The position numbers and the translations under genes are program-made. The notes below the pieces were generated by a model. That model saw nothing but the letters and a program-made list of their open reading frames with translations, was not told the origin of the DNA and ran no database searches. Source: Pseudoxanthomonas sp. (GTDB lineage: Bacteria > Pseudomonadota > Gammaproteobacteria > Xanthomonadales > Xanthomonadaceae). Taken from it: a stretch of 64,000 nt of DNA. The DNA is taken from the NCBI RefSeq assembly GCF_027498035.1, contig NZ_CP114978.1:62001-126000 (forward strand). Reading direction: 5' to 3'. Positions 25,226-33,545 of the stretch are shown in pieces (position 1 is the first letter of the stretch; every line of letters begins with the position of its first letter).

Positions 25226-28078
25226 TCACTTGCCGAAGTCATAGCGGAGTTCGGCGAACACAGAGCGACCATAGACACTATAGATGTAGTTGTTATATGG
25301 CGTGGTCGATGTGCCTGGGTAGTTATAAGCCTGGCCGTCGGGGAGCTTGTTGCCGATGTTGTTGACTTGCAGGGAAAGGCGCAGATTTTCTTGCGCTTGA
25401 TAATCCACGCTCAGGTTAAACGTGGTGTAGGTTCCCCACTTTCCTGCTTTGGCACCTGAGGAGTGCACGTAGTCCCAGCTGTCTTGGGCGTAGGCCAGAT
25501 AGTTGGGTGTGGCACCCAGCATGTTGGCGTACAGAGTGCTGGTCCAGCGGGACACGCTCCAAGCCAGAGAGGCGTCAGCTTTCCATTTTGGACCGGCGTC
25601 GTAAACCCAGTTGGCATATGGATCGTTGATCAGATCGGTGAATGGCTGGGTGCTGTCAGACTGCAGTTCATGTTTACGCTTATTGGTGTAATTGGCCGAG
25701 AACATGAGTTGGCCGAAACGCCCAATGTCCTGCAGGTATTTACTGCTGACGGTGAAGAGTTGCAATTTCTGTCGTGCGACATTGATGCGCGGTGTATAGA
25801 CCTCCTGAAGTGAGCCGTCCGAACCACGGGTCACCCACGCATAAGCGTTATCGCAGGAGATGATGCCGGCGCCAGCCTCTCCATTCCGGCAGTAGTACTC
25901 CTGCAGCAGGATCTGATCTGTACTGAGCTGGTCGACTTCATTCTTGATGTCCCAACTGTAGTAGTCCACACCCAGCGAGAAGTTCGCGCTTGGAGCCCAG
26001 ACCACGCCCATACTCCATGTGTCGGCGGTGATCGGTTCCAGGTCAGGATTGCCCTCCTTGGTACCGAAGTACTGAGCGTTGTCATAGCGTGCCGAGCAGC
26101 CATCGGTATCGGCAGGTGTGTAGCCTTCCAAGCCGCAGTTGTAATAGTCGGTTGCGTACGAGTACGAGCCGCTCAAGCCCTGGAACTGATCGGGCAGCGT
26201 CGGCGACTTGAAGGCTGTGCCGTACTTGCCACGGAACAGCAGGCTGTCGATTGGGCGGAACTCTAAGCTGGCGCTCCAGGTTGCCTTGTCGATCTTGGTG
26301 CCGTAGGCATCATATGCGTCATAACGACCGGACACCGACGCGGTCAGTGAATCGACGATGGGCACACGCAGTTCGGCCATGGCCGCATATTTGGTGCGAT
26401 GGCCGGAACCGGCAACGTCAGTGGTGCCCCATACCGCTCCTTCCATGATGCCGGGGATCGGCTGGTAGTCCCAGCCTTCATTCCCGGCTTCTACTGCGAC
26501 GGCCAAACCGGCAGAACCAGCAGGCAGTGAGAACAGGTCGGTGCTGGTCAACTGGGCGCGGAAAGTATCATCCCAGGTCTTGGACTTGGCCGTGCCATAG
26601 CCGGTAAAGCTGGCGAAGTCCTGGGGCGACATTACGCTGTAGAAAGCCGCGTAGTCGGGGCGGAACACTGGATAAGCATCGAAGTACGGATCCAGGCCGA
26701 GCTGCGGACCAAGGACATGTTCGTCGAAATAGGCATTGATCTTGTCTGCCCAGCGCACGAAATTACGGGATTCCAGTTTGGTTTCGTTGCGAGTGAAGCC
26801 GATGTCGTAATCCCAGCTCTCGCCGAATGACCCCTTGCCGCCAAGCGTGACTGTGTAGCTATTGGTGGTGTCTTTGTCCATGATGTTCTTGTAGCCTGCG
26901 CCGCCGATGTCTTCGGGCGAGAACGCACGCTGCAGATTTAGCAGGCTGTCGTAATCCGGGTCATAGTAGTAGCCGTATTTAACGCCAGTACCCCACCAGG
27001 TGTAGCTGCTGCCGGCTGCATACTCGGCGGCGGTATGGCTATAAAGCACTTCACCGTACAGGTCGAAGTTGTCGTTGACGTTGAAGGTAGTGCGGTTGTA
27101 AAGCTGCAGTGCCTCCTTCCCATTCTTGACCGTGCGATAGCCGGGAGCATAGTTCGAACCGCAATAGTTGCCGTAGCCAGCACGCGTCTGGTAGCTCTCG
27201 GTGCCGCCGAACTGCGAGGTTACGGCGGAGCAATCCACCCCGTCAGGAAACAGATAGCCGTTGCTGCCGAGGCCGTTCTCCGAGATTTGCCGATAACCGT
27301 AGACCAAATAGTCTCGCGAGGCAGGTGAAGCGCTGTAGCCATCAGTGTTGGTCGAGTCGGTCAAATCCCGCTGGTAGCCCCAGATCGGCTTGGAATTCTC
27401 ATACTGGACTGAGGTGATAGCGTGCAGGCGATCATCAAACGCGTTGAAGCCATTTGTCAGGCTGAGGCGGACAGCATTGCCGCCGCCTTCGGTATAGGTT
27501 CCGCCGCGAACGTTCAGCGTGGTCCCTTCGTAGTCTTTTTTCAGAATGAAATTGACCACGCCAGCCAGCGCGTCGGAGCCGTACAGCGAAGACGCGCCAC
27601 CTGGAAGGATTTCCACGCGCTCGACGGCGTCAATCGGGATGCCACTGACGCTGTTGAAGGCATCTGTGCCGTTGTACAGGGCTGGATAGTTGCCCATCGG
27701 GCGCCCGTTGATCAGGAATTTGGTGTAGGACGGCTTCAGGCCGAACATGCTGACTGTCTCGGCGCCCTGTGTGAAGCTTGCTGAAGTCTCGCCACCCTGA
27801 ACGCCACCGCTCGCCAAGCTGCTGGAACGCAGGATGTCGATCACGCTTGTATATCCGCGTGCGTGGATGTCTTCGGCATTGATCGTGATGACCTGCGTAG
27901 CAGTCTCAATCTGGGACTGTGGGATCAACGAGCCAGTGACCGTGATTTTGTCGAGATTCTTGGTCTCGGTATCGGAGGATGCCGCGTCCTGCGCGAAGGC
28001 AGCAGCTGGCAGCAGGAGAGCGGTGAAGACAGCAGCCGTCAGGCGGCTCCGTTTCGGGGTATGGCGCGTGCGAGACAT
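25226..28078 (-). CDS. TonB-dependent outer membrane receptor
   Basis: A 950-residue receptor with a signal peptide (AAAFA-QDA, about residue 29), a plug domain (ITVTGSLIPQSQIETATQVI, MFGLKPSYTKFLINGRPMGN, VERVEILPGGASSLYGSDALAGVVNF) and a beta-barrel to the end (AELRYDFGK). It imports a ligand across the outer membrane using TonB energy; no siderophore or B12 signature shows the ligand. The plug most resembles the large oligomeric-substrate receptors of Xanthomonadaceae. An AGGGGA ribosome site is 10 bases before the ATG. It pairs with the downstream sulfotransferase. Base composition is lower in GC than the flanking metG and apbC. Confidence 0.92.
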   Translation of the reverse strand: MSRTRHTPKRSRLTAAVFTALLLPAAAFAQDAASSDTETKNLDKITVTGSLIPQSQIETATQVITINAEDIHARGYTSVIDILRSSSLASGGVQGGETSASFTQGAETVSMFGLKPSYTKFLINGRPMGNYPALYNGTDAFNSVSGIPIDAVERVEILPGGASSLYGSDALAGVVNFILKKDYEGTTLNVRGGTYTEGGGNAVRLSLTNGFNAFDDRLHAITSVQYENSKPIWGYQRDLTDSTNTDGYSASPASRDYLVYGYRQISENGLGSNGYLFPDGVDCSAVTSQFGGTESYQTRAGYGNYCGSNYAPGYRTVKNGKEALQLYNRTTFNVNDNFDLYGEVLYSHTAAEYAAGSSYTWWGTGVKYGYYYDPDYDSLLNLQRAFSPEDIGGAGYKNIMDKDTTNSYTVTLGGKGSFGESWDYDIGFTRNETKLESRNFVRWADKINAYFDEHVLGPQLGLDPYFDAYPVFRPDYAAFYSVMSPQDFASFTGYGTAKSKTWDDTFRAQLTSTDLFSLPAGSAGLAVAVEAGNEGWDYQPIPGIMEGAVWGTTDVAGSGHRTKYAAMAELRVPIVDSLTASVSGRYDAYDAYGTKIDKATWSASLEFRPIDSLLFRGKYGTAFKSPTLPDQFQGLSGSYSYATDYYNCGLEGYTPADTDGCSARYDNAQYFGTKEGNPDLEPITADTWSMGVVWAPSANFSLGVDYYSWDIKNEVDQLSTDQILLQEYYCRNGEAGAGIISCDNAYAWVTRGSDGSLQEVYTPRINVARQKLQLFTVSSKYLQDIGRFGQLMFSANYTNKRKHELQSDSTQPFTDLINDPYANWVYDAGPKWKADASLAWSVSRWTSTLYANMLGATPNYLAYAQDSWDYVHSSGAKAGKWGTYTTFNLSVDYQAQENLRLSLQVNNIGNKLPDGQAYNYPGTSTTPYNNYIYSVYGRSVFAELRYDFGK

Positions 28079-28221
28079 TGAGTTAAATCCCCTAAAAAAG
28101 TGTCATTTGTCATTGCAAGGTGCCAGTCCATGGCCGTATGTCACTTTGTGTGACGCAATCCATCACAACGCGAAATTAACATGGCATTCATCGGGAGCGG
28201 CGAGAAAGTTTCCGTTGAAAA

Positions 28222-28237
28222 TGTGATGTAAGTCACA
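28222..28237. promoter_or_regulatory. CRP/Clp-type binding palindrome
   Basis: TGTGA-TGTAAG-TCACA is a perfect match to the CRP consensus, which the Xanthomonas CRP-like protein Clp also binds. It lies in the 246-base gap between the divergent TonB receptor and apbC genes. If GTTAAT (minus strand, 28180-28175) is the receptor's -10 box, the site is centred near -61.5, a class I activator position. Promoter placement is inferred. Confidence 0.6.
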
Positions 28238-28324
28238 AATTAAAAAGATGTCATCCACCAGTCAGTCTCGCGAAAACGACTTGTCGCAGGTGAGTAAGCA
28301 ATCCGATTCCAGGACAATGAGCGG

Positions 28325-29164
28325 ATGAACACTCCCGCACATCGGCCCCAGGGCGGCCTGCAGCCCCATCCCCGTGTCCGCAACGTCATTGCCGTGGGTT
28401 CCGGCAAGGGCGGGGTGGGCAAATCGACGACGGCCGTGAACCTGGCGCTGGCCCTGGCGGCCACGGGTGCCCGGGTGGGCGTGCTGGATGCGGATATCTA
28501 TGGGCCGAGCATCCCGGCCATGCTGGGTTTGTCGGGCAAGCCGGACAGCCCGGACAACAAGTCGATCGAGCCGATGCGGGCCTTTGGCCTGGACACCATG
28601 TCGATCGGGTTCCTGATCGACCCGGATACGCCGATGATCTGGCGCGGGCCGATGGCGACCGGGGCGCTGACCCAGTTGTTCAACGACACCCTGTGGGGTG
28701 ACCTGGACTATCTGCTGATCGACCTGCCGCCGGGCACGGGGGACATCCAGCTGACCCTGTCGCAGAAGATCCCGGTGGCCGGGGCGGTGATCGTCACCAC
28801 GCCGCAGGACATCGCCACCCTGGACGCGCGCAAGGCCTTGAAGATGTTCGACAAGGTCGAGGTGGCGGTGCTGGGCATCATCGAGAACATGGCCCAGCAT
28901 GTGTGCAGCAATTGCGGGCATGTCGAACACCTGTTCGGCCAGGGCGGCGGGCTGGCGATGGCCACCCATTACGGCGTACCGCTGTTGGGATCGCTGCCGC
29001 TGGACATCCGCATCCGCGAGCAGGGCGACGCCGGTGAGCCGGTGGTGGTCGCCGCGCCGGATTCGCCGGTGGCCCAGGCCTACCGCGATGCCGCCGTGGC
29101 GTTGATTGCCGAACTGGACAAGCGCCCGCGCGCATCGATGCCGATTGCGTCCTCGCTGGTCTGA
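28325..29164 (+). CDS. apbC: iron-sulfur cluster carrier ATPase ApbC/Mrp
   Basis: ApbC is a P-loop ATPase that carries 4Fe-4S clusters to apoproteins. The 279-residue protein shows the deviant Walker A GSGKGGVGKSTTAVNLA (about residues 25-41), DADIYGPSIPAMLG, YLLIDLPPGTGDIQLTL and the C-terminal CSNCGH cluster motif (CxxC). It lacks the N-terminal MIP18-like domain found in E. coli Mrp. dcd follows 80 bases later. The apbC/metG/dcd/rnf neighbourhood also exists in Pseudomonas. Confidence 0.94.
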   Translation: MNTPAHRPQGGLQPHPRVRNVIAVGSGKGGVGKSTTAVNLALALAATGARVGVLDADIYGPSIPAMLGLSGKPDSPDNKSIEPMRAFGLDTMSIGFLIDPDTPMIWRGPMATGALTQLFNDTLWGDLDYLLIDLPPGTGDIQLTLSQKIPVAGAVIVTTPQDIATLDARKALKMFDKVEVAVLGIIENMAQHVCSNCGHVEHLFGQGGGLAMATHYGVPLLGSLPLDIRIREQGDAGEPVVVAAPDSPVAQAYRDAAVALIAELDKRPRASMPIASSLV

Positions 29165-29244
29165 ATGCTTGCCGGGACAGCCTGTTCCGGCGCCCTTACA
29201 ATGCAGTCTTTCGCACCGCACTACCCCAAGGGAACGAGCACCGA

Positions 29245-29814
29245 ATGAGCATCAAGAGCGACCGCTGGATCAAGCGCATGGCGCAAGAGCAGGGCATGAT
29301 CGAGCCGTTCGAGCCGGGCCAGATCAAGCATGATGCCGACGGCCACCGCATCGTCAGCTACGGCACGTCCAGCTACGGTTACGACGTACGCTGCTCGCGC
29401 GAGTTCAAGGTGTTCACCAACATCAACTCCACGATTGTCGATCCGAAGCACTTCGACAGTGGCAGCTTCGTGGATATTGAATCGGACGTGTGCATCATCC
29501 CGCCCAATAGCTTCGCGCTGGCGCGCACGGTGGAATACTTCCGCATCCCGCGCAGCACGCTGGTGGTGTGCCTGGGCAAGAGCACCTACGCGCGCTGCGG
29601 CATCATCGTCAACGTCACGCCACTGGAGCCGGAATGGGAAGGCCACGTGACCCTGGAGTTCAGCAACACCACACCGCTGCCGGCGCGCATCTATGCGAAC
29701 GAGGGCGTGGCGCAGATGCTGTTCTTCGAATCCGATGAAGTCTGCGAAACCAGCTACAAGGATCGCGGCGGCAAGTACCAGGGCCAGACCGGCGTGACCC
29801 TGCCGCGGACCTGA
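29245..29814 (+). CDS. dcd: dCTP deaminase
   Basis: Dcd converts dCTP to dUTP, the precursor of dTMP. The 189-residue protein matches the family's usual length and has YGTSSYGYDVRCSREFKVF, the signature GKSTYARCGI with conserved Ser and Arg (about residues 111-120), LEPEWEGHVTLEFSNTTPLP with catalytic Glu, and ANEGVAQMLFF. The ATG at 29245 lies seven bases after an AGGGAACGAG stretch. An intrinsic terminator follows. Confidence 0.96.
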   Translation: MSIKSDRWIKRMAQEQGMIEPFEPGQIKHDADGHRIVSYGTSSYGYDVRCSREFKVFTNINSTIVDPKHFDSGSFVDIESDVCIIPPNSFALARTVEYFRIPRSTLVVCLGKSTYARCGIIVNVTPLEPEWEGHVTLEFSNTTPLPARIYANEGVAQMLFFESDEVCETSYKDRGGKYQGQTGVTLPRT

Positions 29815-29861
29815 GTTCACCACGGTGTTCGCCAGCGCTTCCACGCTGGCGGTGCAGGAAC

Positions 29862-29897
29862 AAGGCGTCGCACGCAGGTGCGGCGCCTTTTCTTTTG
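29862..29897 (+). terminator. intrinsic terminator of dcd
   Basis: A 12-bp stem (AAGGCGTCGCAC with GTGCGGCGCCTT, one wobble) with loop GCAG spans 29862-29889 and is followed by TTTTCTTTT-like sequence. It lies 48 bases past the dcd stop. Confidence 0.85.
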
Positions 29898-29902
29898 GTT
29901 GA

Positions 29903-30094
29903 TCAGTTCCGGCAGGTCGCGGTATCGCCGCCCATGCGCTTGAGCAGCAGGTTGACGCCGGCCAGGATCAGCAGCAGCGGCCACCAGGTGCTGATCAGGT
30001 GGCCCGCGTCGAAAGTGGAAAAGCCCAGGTTGTCGAGCAGGAACAGCGTGCCCAGGACGATCAGGACCAGGGCGGGGATCAGGTGACGACGCAT
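29903..30094 (-). CDS. small membrane protein (LiaI/LiaF-like transmembrane segment)
   Basis: A 63-residue protein with two hydrophobic helices (IPALVLIVLGTLFLLDNLG at residues 6-24 and STWWPLLLILAGVNLLLKRM at about 35-54). This resembles the short LiaI/LiaF-like transmembrane domain (DUF5668 group), with the typical LLDNLG and WPLLLILAG sequences. It would sit in the inner membrane; the function is unknown. A purine-rich ribosome site precedes the ATG. It is convergent with dcd, with the terminator between, and there are 162 bases without a recognisable gene on its upstream side. Confidence 0.7.
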   Translation of the reverse strand: MRRHLIPALVLIVLGTLFLLDNLGFSTFDAGHLISTWWPLLLILAGVNLLLKRMGGDTATCRN

Positions 30095-30256
30095 GGTGGT
30101 GTTCCTCGGCGGGTGTGTGCAGCCATGCTCGCCTTCGCCGCCTCGGGAATCAGGTGCCAGAAGTCAACACTTTGCGGGCTTGGATCGGAGCGCGGTGGCT
30201 GGATGGTTCGGTTGCCGTGACCTATCGCGGGCGGGGTGGGCGCGCGGCGACGCTTG

Positions 30257-30670
30257 TCAGCGTTGCCCCAGCAGCGCACGCCAGCGCGCGATCTGTTGTG
30301 CCAGTGCTTCGGGCGTGTGGCGTTCCGCATGGCCACTGCCCCAGACCGGGCCGGGCCAGGCCGCGTCGCCGGTGCGGCGACCGACCAGGTGGACGTGCAG
30401 CTGGCGCACGATATTGCCCAGTGCGCCGATGTTGAGTTTTTCCACCCCCGATTCGGCACGGATCAGCTGGCCGGCCTGGTTCACTTCGACCAGCAACAGG
30501 CGCTGCTGGTTGCCGTCCAGTTCGATCCATTCGGTGGCACCGCTCACGCGCGGCACCAGCACGATCCACGGAAACCGCGTGTCGTCCATCAGCCGCACCT
30601 GCGACAGCGGTCCGTCGGCGACGAACACGCTGTCGGTGGCAAGCCTGGGGTCGAGTTCGAAGTCCGCCAT
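30257..30670 (-). CDS. HIT family protein
   Basis: A 137-residue cytosolic protein of the histidine-triad fold (nucleotide hydrolases or transferases). The triad segment is QLHVHLVGR near residue 90, so the first two histidines are present and the third position is Val. The tail RRTGDAAWPGPVWGSG is characteristic of a proteobacterial HIT subgroup. The middle histidine, the nucleophile in the family, is kept. The substrate is unknown. It starts 10 bases after the dienelactone hydrolase stop and is probably co-transcribed with it. Confidence 0.85.
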   Translation of the reverse strand: MADFELDPRLATDSVFVADGPLSQVRLMDDTRFPWIVLVPRVSGATEWIELDGNQQRLLLVEVNQAGQLIRAESGVEKLNIGALGNIVRQLHVHLVGRRTGDAAWPGPVWGSGHAERHTPEALAQQIARWRALLGQR

Positions 30671-30680
30671 GGGTCAGTGC

Positions 30681-31352
30681 TTAACCGATGTTTTCCTGCA
30701 GGAAGGCGACGGCGCGGCCGAACGCGGTCTTCGCACTGGCTGCGTCATACACCGCCGGGCTGGCGTCACGGTTGAACGCGTGGTTGGCCGGGTAGGTGAA
30801 CACGTCCATGTCCGGCCAGGCCTTGCGCTGTGCCTCGACGATGTCAGGCCCGATCGACTTGTCCTGTTCGCCGAAATGGAACTGCACCGGTGCCTTGAGC
30901 GGCTGGCCGATGAACATGCCGTTGCGCCCGCCGTAATAGCTGATGCTGGGCAGCGCCAGGCGCTGGGCCGACAGCAGGGCGACCGTGCCACCCCAGCAGT
31001 AGCCGACGGTGGCGACCTTCTCGTTGCCGGCAGCGGTACGCGCGGCCTGCGCGGCGACGTCCACCAGGTCCACGGCAGCATCCAGGCCGATGGTGCCGAC
31101 CAGCTCCAGGCCACGCTTCACGCCGCTATCGTCATAGGGCAGTTCCAGGCCGGGTTCGACCAGGTCGAAGAAGGCCGGTGCGATGGCCAGGTAGCCTTCG
31201 GCCGCGTACTGCTCGGCCACGCCGCGGACATGTTCGGTCACACCGAAGATCTCCTGGATGACGATCAGGCTGCCGCGGACCGCGCCCGTCGGTTCTGCCT
31301 GCCAGGCCGCGACCGGGCCCTTCGAAGTGGTCAACGTGATCCATTGGCCCAT
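30681..31352 (-). CDS. dienelactone hydrolase family protein
   Basis: A 223-residue alpha/beta hydrolase of the dienelactone hydrolase type. It has the family opening IVIQEIFGVTEHVRGVAEQYAAEGY near residue 31 (split here by the family's loop), the nucleophile elbow GYCWGG with catalytic Cys near residue 119, and a C-terminal His in YPANHAFNRD. It is likely a cytosolic esterase acting on lactones or related esters; no aromatic degradation genes are nearby, so the substrate is open. The ATG at 31352 follows a CCCC-rich leader and gives the family length. Confidence 0.88.
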   Translation of the reverse strand: MGQWITLTTSKGPVAAWQAEPTGAVRGSLIVIQEIFGVTEHVRGVAEQYAAEGYLAIAPAFFDLVEPGLELPYDDSGVKRGLELVGTIGLDAAVDLVDVAAQAARTAAGNEKVATVGYCWGGTVALLSAQRLALPSISYYGGRNGMFIGQPLKAPVQFHFGEQDKSIGPDIVEAQRKAWPDMDVFTYPANHAFNRDASPAVYDAASAKTAFGRAVAFLQENIG

Positions 31353-31460
31353 GGGGGGCTCCAGTGCATGAAAGAGTGAACGGCCGAGTCTAACGGCGGG
31401 CTGGCGACGGGTCTGGCACAACTGTGCCGTGAAAGCGTCCTGCTGGTGGACGTAGACGGA

Positions 31461-31970
31461 TCAGGTGTTGCTGCCGTAAGACACGCCCATGATCACGAAA
31501 CTGCCGGTGCGGCCGGGCAGGGCGGCTTCGAATTCGTCATCCACACGCTTTTTCAGCATGGCCCGGGCCAGTGGCGAGTCGATGCTGATGTGGCCCAGCG
31601 CCGCGTCTGTTTCGTCGGGGCCGACGATGCGATAGCGCAACGTGTCGCCGGTGTCGTTGTCTTCCAGCGCCACCTGCGCGCCGAAGAACACGGCCTGTGG
31701 ATCGGAGGGCGCGGCATCGACCACGCGCAGGGCTTCCAGGCGCTTGCTCAGGTAGCGCACGCGGCGGTCGATTTCGCCCAGCTGCTTCTTGCGATAGGTG
31801 TACTCGGCGTTCTCCGAACGGTCGCCTTCGGCCGCGGCCGCGGACAGCGCCTTGACCACTTCGGGGCGGCGTACGCGCCACAGATCGTCCAGTTCGGCCT
31901 TGAGCGCGGCGTGGCCGGCAGGCGTGATCAGGGCGGTGCTTTTTTCGGCAGGCGGGCGCCAGCGGCTCAT
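31461..31970 (-). CDS. greB: transcription elongation factor GreB
   Basis: GreB rescues backtracked RNA polymerase by stimulating transcript cleavage through the secondary channel. The 169-residue protein has an N-terminal coiled coil (about residues 14-80) with the acidic tip GDRSENAEYTYRKKQL. The C-terminal FKBP-like domain contains VFFGAQVALEDND and YRIVGPDETDA. EIDRRVRYLSKRLEALRVVD favours GreB over GreA. The ATG at 31970 was chosen over longer in-frame starts because it gives the family length. It is divergent from the rhomboid gene. Confidence 0.93.
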   Translation of the reverse strand: MSRWRPPAEKSTALITPAGHAALKAELDDLWRVRRPEVVKALSAAAAEGDRSENAEYTYRKKQLGEIDRRVRYLSKRLEALRVVDAAPSDPQAVFFGAQVALEDNDTGDTLRYRIVGPDETDAALGHISIDSPLARAMLKKRVDDEFEAALPGRTGSFVIMGVSYGSNT

Positions 31971-32083
31971 GCGGGACTGCGCGTTGGGACGACGGTGGCC
32001 GGATTTTACGCCGCCCTGCACTTGTGCTGGCCGAGGCGCCTGTTGGAAGCTTGCCGCCGCGCAAGACAAGGGGACGTCGCCGC

Positions 32084-33529
32084 ATGCTGATTCTTCCGCT
32101 GCACAAGCCATTGGACCGGTCGAATTTCCCGTTGGCCACACTGCTGTTGATGCTGGTCAACGTGCTGGTGTTTTTCACGCTGCAGGGGAGCGATCCGGCA
32201 CGCATGGCCAAGGCCGTGGCCAGCTATGACAACGCAGGACTGGTCGATGACGAGGCGCCAGCCTATGCGCGCTGGCTGCGTGAGCACGGCCGTGCCGAGG
32301 ATGCCGAGCAGCTGCTGGCCCTGCCGGACTCGGACCGCAGCCATGCGGTGATGCAGGCGACGTTGTACGACCTGCCATTCCTGCAGGCGCTGGGTGAGGG
32401 TGCGTTGTTCGACACGCCGGGGCAGCTGGCCGACTGGCGTATGCGCCGTGCCGGTTACGACGCGCAGTTGGACCAGGTGTTCACCCAGCGCTACGTGCTG
32501 CGACATGGCGAATGGTCGATCAAGCGGATGCTCTCATCGGCCTTCCTGCATGGCGGGGTGATGCACCTGCTGGGCAACATGCTGTTCCTGATCGCCATCG
32601 GCGTGTTGCTGGAAGGGGCGATCGGCCCGGCCGCGTTGCTGGGCGTGTACCTGCTGGGCGCGCTGGGGTCGAGTGCGGCCAGCCTGTTGTGGCGGGCCGG
32701 TGAGATCGGCGGCGGCCTGGGCGCCTCCGGTGCCATCGCCGCGATGATGGGGGCGTTCTGCGTGGTATGGGGGCGGCAACCGGTGCGTTTCTTCTACTGG
32801 TTCGGCGTGGTATTCGACTACGCGCGCGCGCCGGCGATCTGGCTGTTGCCGCTATGGCTGGGCTGGGAGGTCTACAGCCTGCTCAGCGCCCCCGAAGCCG
32901 GGGTGGCCTTCGATGCGCATGCGGGCGGGCTGGTATGCGGTGCGTTGCTCGGCGCGGCGCTGGTGGCCACGGGTCGCAGGCGCGATGCGTTCATCGCCGA
33001 TGCGCCGGAACCGGTGGGCGCCGATGATCGCTGGGCGCGTGCGCAGGTCCACCTGGGTCGCATGGAAAACGACCAGGCAGAACAGCTGCTTGCGGCGCTG
33101 GCGGCCGAGCAGCCGCAGCGCTTCGAGGTCGCCCTGGCGCGGTACCGCGCGGCGCGCAATGCAGGGCAAGCTGCACGCATCCAGCAAAGCACGCAGGCGT
33201 TGCTGGCCATCGTCGCGGGCGATGGCGCCCAGGCCGCCATGCAGGCTGAAGTCCTGCAACAGGAGCGCCCGACGCTGGACGGTGCCTGCCGCGTGGCACT
33301 GGCCGGGCGCTGGATCGAGCTGGGCCAGCTGAAAGCGGTGGAAGCACTGCTGCAACAGGCCGCCGATCTGTCGCGGGCCGAGCAGGCGTTGCTGTGGTTC
33401 CGCCTGGCGCTTGGCCATGGTGAAACACAGGCGCGCGATCAGCAGCAGCGCCTGCTGCAGGCCGTGATCGAACGCTTCCCGGACCTGCCTCAGGCGGACA
33501 AGGCGCGGTTCCTGCTGGACAACGGTTGA
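32084..33529 (+). CDS. rhomboid family intramembrane serine protease with extra domains
   Basis: The 481-residue protein keeps the rhomboid core: HGGVMHLLGNM (His156, His161, Asn165), catalytic Ser215 in GASG and His279 in FDAHAGG. Transmembrane helix 1 (about residues 16-34) is followed by a polar stretch of about 110 residues before the next helix, far longer than the loop in GlpG. After the membrane part comes a roughly 190-residue Ala/Gln/Glu-rich helical tail that looks TPR-like. The ATG at 32084 has an AAGGGG ribosome site about 10 bases upstream. Substrates are unknown. Confidence 0.85.
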   Translation: MLILPLHKPLDRSNFPLATLLLMLVNVLVFFTLQGSDPARMAKAVASYDNAGLVDDEAPAYARWLREHGRAEDAEQLLALPDSDRSHAVMQATLYDLPFLQALGEGALFDTPGQLADWRMRRAGYDAQLDQVFTQRYVLRHGEWSIKRMLSSAFLHGGVMHLLGNMLFLIAIGVLLEGAIGPAALLGVYLLGALGSSAASLLWRAGEIGGGLGASGAIAAMMGAFCVVWGRQPVRFFYWFGVVFDYARAPAIWLLPLWLGWEVYSLLSAPEAGVAFDAHAGGLVCGALLGAALVATGRRRDAFIADAPEPVGADDRWARAQVHLGRMENDQAEQLLAALAAEQPQRFEVALARYRAARNAGQAARIQQSTQALLAIVAGDGAQAAMQAEVLQQERPTLDGACRVALAGRWIELGQLKAVEALLQQAADLSRAEQALLWFRLALGHGETQARDQQQRLLQAVIERFPDLPQADKARFLLDNG

Positions 33530-33545
33530 GCGGAGCCGGCTCCGT

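Noticed and set aside
28149..28167. Second CRP-like site, TGTGA and TCACA
   Set aside because: The half-sites are 9 bases apart instead of 6, so it does not fit the protein dimer; only the site at 28222-28237 is reported.
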